From: Pigmentiphaga kullae
Lineage (GTDB): Bacteria; Pseudomonadota; Gammaproteobacteria; Burkholderiales; Burkholderiaceae_B
Length of the DNA stretch: 64,000 nt
Direction of reading: 5' to 3'
Assembly: GCF_004216695.1 (NCBI RefSeq)
Contig: NZ_SGXC01000001.1
Span: 2,108,001 to 2,172,000 of the forward strand
This document shows, piece after piece, positions 60,526 to 64,000 of the stretch. The notes below the pieces were generated by a model, which had not been told where the DNA came from, made no database searches, and saw nothing but the letters and a program-made list of their open reading frames with translations. Both the position numbers and the translations under genes were made by a program. The stretch's first letter is position 1. Each line of letters starts with the position of its first letter.

Positions 60526-61350
60526 TCATGGCTTGGCGTTGGGGAAGAACAACTGCTGGCCGTCGATCTTGTAGCTGGCGATGGTCTGCTGGCCGGCGGG
60601 GGAAATGACCCAGTCGACGAACTTCTGGGCGGCCGCGGCTTTGACGTGCGGATGCTTGGCCGGATTGACCACCATCACCCCATATTGGTTGAACAGGCGT
60701 TCGTCCCCTTCCACGAGCACGGCCAGCTTGCCCCGGTTCTTGAAGCTGAGCCAGGTGCCTCGGTCCGACAGCACGTAGGCGCCGGTGGAGGACGCCATGT
60801 TCAGCGCGGGGCCCATGCCGCAGCCGCAGGCCCTGTAGCCGCTGCCCTTCTTGTCGTCCAGGCCGGCTTCCTTCCAGTAGCGCAGCTCGGCCGAGTGCGT
60901 GCCGCTCTTGTCGCCGCGGGAGATGAACTCGGCGTTTGCCGCCGACAGCTTCTTCAGCGCCTGGACGATGTCCTTGCCCTTGACGCCGGCGGGATCGGCG
61001 GCGGGGCCGATCAGCACGAAGTCGTTGTACATGACCGGGTAGCGCTTGACGCCGTAGCCCTCGGCGATGAATTTCTCCTCGGCGGCCTGGTCGTGCACGA
61101 ACAGCACGTCGGCGTCCCCGCGCCGGCCGGTGTCCAGCGCCTGGCCCGTACCCTGTGCGACCACCTTGATGTCGATGCCGCTGGCCTTCTTGAAGGCCGG
61201 CAGCAGGTGGGCGAACAGGCCGGACTGCTCGGTGGACGTGGTCGAGGCCATGACGATGGTCTCGGCCGCCGCGGGCAGGCTGGCCAGGGCGGCGGCCGCG
61301 GGCAGCAGGCAGCCCAGGACCAGCGGACGCAGGCGATGGAAGAGCTTCAT
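60526..61350 (-). CDS. tupA: Tungstate-type ABC transporter substrate-binding protein
   Basis: 274 residues from the ATG at 61350. A Sec signal peptide ends near LPAAAETI. MASTTSTEQSGLFAHLLPAFKKASGIDIKVVAQGTGQAL is the oxyanion-binding N-terminus of the TupA/WtpA-related group, and SRGDKSGTHSAELRYWKEAGL and GTWLSFKNRGKLAVLVEGDERLFNQYGVMVVNPAKHP follow the same family. Binds tungstate (possibly molybdate) in the periplasm. Last gene of the leftward permease-ATPase-binding protein operon, overlapping the ATPase gene by 4 bp. Confidence 0.88.
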   Translation of the reverse strand: MKLFHRLRPLVLGCLLPAAAALASLPAAAETIVMASTTSTEQSGLFAHLLPAFKKASGIDIKVVAQGTGQALDTGRRGDADVLFVHDQAAEEKFIAEGYGVKRYPVMYNDFVLIGPAADPAGVKGKDIVQALKKLSAANAEFISRGDKSGTHSAELRYWKEAGLDDKKGSGYRACGCGMGPALNMASSTGAYVLSDRGTWLSFKNRGKLAVLVEGDERLFNQYGVMVVNPAKHPHVKAAAAQKFVDWVISPAGQQTIASYKIDGQQLFFPNAKP

Positions 61351-62135
61351 ATTTTTTCTCCTTTGACGAAAAGACCGGCTTCCTCGGGCAGCGGCCCGTT
61401 GAAGAAGGCGTGGACGGGAAGGTCCGCCAGCACGCGGCCCCGTTCCAGATAGACCACGCGGCTGGCCAGGCGCTTGACCTGGCCCAGGTTGTGGCTGCTG
61501 AACACCATGGTCATGGTGCGTCCCGAGCGCGGCTGCGCGAATTCCTGCATCAAGGCTTCCACCTCGCGCTTGGCGTGCGGATCGAGATTGGCGGTGGGTT
61601 CGTCCAGCAGGAGAGCGTCCGCATCCATGGCCCAGGCCTGGGCCAGCGCCACGCGCTGCTGCTGCCCGCCGGACAGCGCCTTGGCGTTGCGGCCGGCCAG
61701 TTCGGCCATGTCGACGCGCGCCAGCGCGTCCACCGCGGACTGCCGCGCCTGGCGCCATCCCATGCCTCGCAGCCACAGTCCCAGCGCGACGTTGTTCCGT
61801 ACCGAGGTGCGCAGCATGTGCGGCCGCTGGAACACCAGGGCCTGCCGGTTGCGCGGCAGGCAGGAGACGGTGCCCGAAGTGGGGGCGAGCAGGCCGTGCA
61901 GCACGCGCAGCAGCGTGCTCTTGCCGCTGCCGTTCGTACCGACCAGGGCGACGCGCTCGCCCGCGTGGATGGACAGGTCGACCCCGTGCAGCGCGCGCAC
62001 CCGCCCGTAGTGCAGATCGACGTCGCGCAGCGAGAACAGGGCCGGCGCAGGGGCTGGCTCCCGCACGTCCGCCGCGGCCGGAATCGCGAGGGCCGGGTCG
62101 GCGTCCAGGGGCATGATCGAGGCCACGCGTTTCAT
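61347..62135 (-). CDS. tupC: Tungstate-type ABC transporter ATP-binding protein
   Basis: 262 residues from the ATG at 62135. An N-terminal extension of about 30 residues precedes the ABC domain: Walker A GTNGSGKST, Q-loop VFQRPHMLRTSV, signature LSGGQQQRVALA, Walker B ADALLLDEPTANLD and H-loop SSHNL. It powers the permease encoded upstream with a 4-bp overlap. Confidence 0.9.
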   Translation of the reverse strand: MKRVASIMPLDADPALAIPAAADVREPAPAPALFSLRDVDLHYGRVRALHGVDLSIHAGERVALVGTNGSGKSTLLRVLHGLLAPTSGTVSCLPRNRQALVFQRPHMLRTSVRNNVALGLWLRGMGWRQARQSAVDALARVDMAELAGRNAKALSGGQQQRVALAQAWAMDADALLLDEPTANLDPHAKREVEALMQEFAQPRSGRTMTMVFSSHNLGQVKRLASRVVYLERGRVLADLPVHAFFNGPLPEEAGLFVKGEKI

Positions 62136-62875
62136 GCGGCCGGACCCGGCATGCGCAGCCACGCGGACAGGCCCGCGTCGCGCCGTTCGCGCCAGCGGCG
62201 CACCAGCGAGATCAGCGTGTTCAGCAGCAGCACCACGGCCAGCAGCACCATGCCCAGCGCCACGGCCAGGGGCAGGTCGCCCTTGCTGGTCTCGAGCGCG
62301 ATGGCCGTCGTCATGACCCGCGTGTAGCCCTCGATGTTGCCGCCGACGACCATCACGGCGCCCACTTCCGAGACCGCCCGGCCGAATGCCGCGATGAGGA
62401 TGGTCAGCAGCGCGAAACGCTCGTCCCAGGTCAGCAGCAGCCCGCGCATGAAGGTGCCCGCGCCCAGCGAACGCAACTGCTCGCCATGGCTGCGGTCGGC
62501 ATCCTCGACCACCTGCCGCGTCAACGCCATGACCACCGGCAGCACCAGGATGGACTGCGCCACCACCATGGCCTGGAACGAGAACATCCAGCCCAGAAAG
62601 CCCAGCGGCCCCGAACGCGACAGCAGCAGGTAGACCAGCAGCCCCACCACGACGGAGGGCAAGGCGAGCATGGTGTTGAGCAGCGTCAGCACGGCCCCCC
62701 GTCCCGGGAATCGCGCCACCCCCAGCCATGCCCCCAGCAGCAGCCCGGCGGCACAGGCCAGCAGACAGGCACAGGCACTGACCGCCAGCGACAACCTGAC
62801 GATGTCGAGCAGGACGGGATCGAGAGAGGTGATGAGGCGCAGCGCTGTGACCGCGCTTTCCGCAAGAGTGTTCAT
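62132..62875 (-). CDS. tupB: Tungstate-type ABC transporter permease
   Basis: 247 residues from the ATG at 62875, with five to six membrane segments. The EAA-type cytoplasmic loop is GEQLRSLGAGTFMRGLLLTWDERFALLTILIAAFGRAVSEVGAVMVVGGN. First gene of the tup operon. It diverges from the regulator gene across 176 bp. A longer in-frame reading to 62962 is less likely. Confidence 0.88.
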   Translation of the reverse strand: MNTLAESAVTALRLITSLDPVLLDIVRLSLAVSACACLLACAAGLLLGAWLGVARFPGRGAVLTLLNTMLALPSVVVGLLVYLLLSRSGPLGFLGWMFSFQAMVVAQSILVLPVVMALTRQVVEDADRSHGEQLRSLGAGTFMRGLLLTWDERFALLTILIAAFGRAVSEVGAVMVVGGNIEGYTRVMTTAIALETSKGDLPLAVALGMVLLAVVLLLNTLISLVRRWRERRDAGLSAWLRMPGPAA

Positions 62876-62970
62876 GCCGTCTTCAAATGTGCCGCCCCAG
62901 CGTAACGGAGTGGAACAGACGAAGCGATATGAAGTAGTTTGCATAGGCGCCGGACACACCAAGGAAACCG

Positions 62971-63039
62971 CGGATCTGGCTTTGCCAGTCCGCCGGTTTC
63001 GCCCCCTTGAGGGGGCCCACGCAAGCGGGTAGGGGGGGC
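62971..63039 (-). repeat. GC-rich intergenic repeat, copy 2
   Basis: Inverted copy of the element at 9479. Read on the minus strand it begins GCCCCCCTACCCGCTTG, carries a GCCCCC TCAA GGGGGC hairpin and ends with GGCGGACTGGCAAAGCCAG then ATCCGC. It fills much of the spacer between tupB and the divergent regulator. Confidence 0.75.
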
Positions 63040-63051
63040 TATACTCCAGCA

Positions 63052-64000
63052 GTGCATCAGATCGAGCTTTCCTATACCTTTGGCGTACCGCGCGCCCATG
63101 CCGCCTCCATCCGCAATCCGCTGATGGACCTGCTGCATGCCATCCGCGAACAGGGCTCGATCTCGGCCGCCGCCAAGGCCCTGGACCTGTCCTATCGCCA
63201 CGTATGGGGCGAACTCAAACGCTGGGAGAAACAGCTCGGACACGCGCTGGTGGTCTGGGACAAGGGCCAGCCCGCGCGGCTGACCGAATTCGGCAACAAG
63301 CTGCTGTGGGCCGAGCGGCAGGCGCAGGCGCGGTTGGCGCCGCAGATCGGCGCCCTGTATGCCGACCTGGAGCGGGCCTTCGCGGTCGCTTTCGACGACG
63401 CGGCCCACGTGGTCGCCCTGCATGCCAGCCACGACGACGCGCTGGCGTCGCTGCGCGAGCACGCCGTGGCCAGCGACAAGCTGCACCTGGACATACGCTT
63501 CACCGGCAGCGTCGACGCGATCAAGGCCTTGAACGAAGGCCGGTGCGTGATGGCGGGCTTTCATGCCCCCGCCGATTCTCCGCCGGGCTCGCTGGCCGAG
63601 CGCACCTACAAGCCGCTGCTCGAACCCGGCCAGCACAAGATCATCGGCTTCGCGCGACGCAGCCAGGGGCTGATGGTGGCGCGGGGCAACCCGCTGGGCA
63701 TCGCCTCGCTGGCCGATCTCGCGCGGCCCGACGTGCGTTTCGTGAATCGCCCGCTGGGCACGGGCACGCGCGTGCTGCTGGATGAACTGCTGGCCAGGCA
63801 GGCCTTGCCGCCGTCGGCCATCCAGGGCTACGCCCATACCGAGCCGTCGCACACGGCGGTGGCGCACGCGGTCGCCTCGGGCGCCGCGGACGCGGGCCTG
63901 GGCATCGAGGTCGCCGCCCGGGCCAGCCGGCTGGATTTCATTCCGCTGGTGTCCGAAAACTATTTCCTGGTGTGCCTGAAGTCCACGCTGGAACTGCCGT
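63052..64000 (+). CDS. ModE-N-type HTH regulator with binding-protein-like domain (3' end outside window)
   Basis: GTG start at 63052; the frame is open to the window end (316 codons seen). The N-terminus MHQIELSYTFGVPR then NPLMDLLHAIREQGSISAAAKALDLSYRHVWGELKRWEKQLG is a ModE/LysR-like winged HTH. From about residue 115 it resembles a solute-binding domain (HVVALHASHDDALASLREHAV; LMVARGNPLGIASLADLARPDVRFVNRPLGTGTRVLLDELLA). This is a one-component regulator layout in which the sensor domain resembles transporter binding proteins. Divergent from tupBCA, so oxyanion sensing is the likely role. Confidence 0.85.
   Translation, partial: MHQIELSYTFGVPRAHAASIRNPLMDLLHAIREQGSISAAAKALDLSYRHVWGELKRWEKQLGHALVVWDKGQPARLTEFGNKLLWAERQAQARLAPQIGALYADLERAFAVAFDDAAHVVALHASHDDALASLREHAVASDKLHLDIRFTGSVDAIKALNEGRCVMAGFHAPADSPPGSLAERTYKPLLEPGQHKIIGFARRSQGLMVARGNPLGIASLADLARPDVRFVNRPLGTGTRVLLDELLARQALPPSAIQGYAHTEPSHTAVAHAVASGAADAGLGIEVAARASRLDFIPLVSENYFLVCLKSTLELP

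Overview
The window is high-GC DNA from a betaproteobacterium, most likely Bordetella, Achromobacter or a close Alcaligenaceae relative. Pointers are four separate Bug/TctC-type periplasmic binding proteins, their association with catabolic operons, a TPP-riboswitch-controlled thiC, and a GC-rich intergenic repeat present twice. No rRNA, tRNA or CRISPR array was found.

Left host region (1-22491). Positions 1-8657 are a rightward catabolic operon: a truncated Bug protein, a mandelate-racemase-type enolase-superfamily enzyme, a second Bug protein, a UbiD-type decarboxylase, an FMN alpha-hydroxyacid dehydrogenase, an aldehyde dehydrogenase and a ThDP-dependent enzyme. The enzyme set has the shape of a mandelate-type pathway (racemase, dehydrogenase, 2-oxoacid decarboxylase, aldehyde dehydrogenase). 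Leftward thiG and thiC follow, thiC with a promoter and a TPP riboswitch. Next a GntR/FCD regulator diverges from a Bug/deacetylase-like/SDR operon across a spacer with strong palindromes. Then come a Gly-rich lipoprotein, a LuxR-type regulator, a LysR regulator, a fourth Bug protein, an isochorismatase-family hydrolase and the 3' part of a TonB-dependent siderophore receptor.

Prophage (22492-60296, 37.8 kb). This is a complete-looking transposable (Mu-like) prophage with related TGAA...TTCA ends and a 6-bp target duplication (GCGGCC). Early genes run leftward: Ner-like/gp16, regulators, MuA, MuB, DUF3164, HU, GemA, Mor. A repressor-like HTH gene and two possible morons point right. Lysis genes (holin, transglycosylase, overlapping Rz/Rz1), a Mu-like head module (gp27, gp28, gp29, F, G, protease with nested scaffold, T) and a siphovirus-type tail module follow. 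The tail module contains an unusual cassette encoding an SGNH-hydrolase tail protein, a programmed -1 frameshift in the chaperone gene, a tape measure, DUF1833, NlpC/P60-like and J-like proteins. A D12-class adenine methylase is the last gene.

The prophage splits the TonB receptor gene inside its signal-peptide codons. The Fur-box promoter and first 14 codons lie right of the prophage (60297-60394) and the rest lies left of it (20427-22491). Joining the two across one target copy restores a 700-codon frame.

Right host region (60297-64000). A leftward tungstate-type ABC operon (permease, ATPase, binding protein) ends in an intrinsic terminator. A divergent one-component regulator with a ModE-like HTH and a binding-protein-like sensor domain runs off the window.
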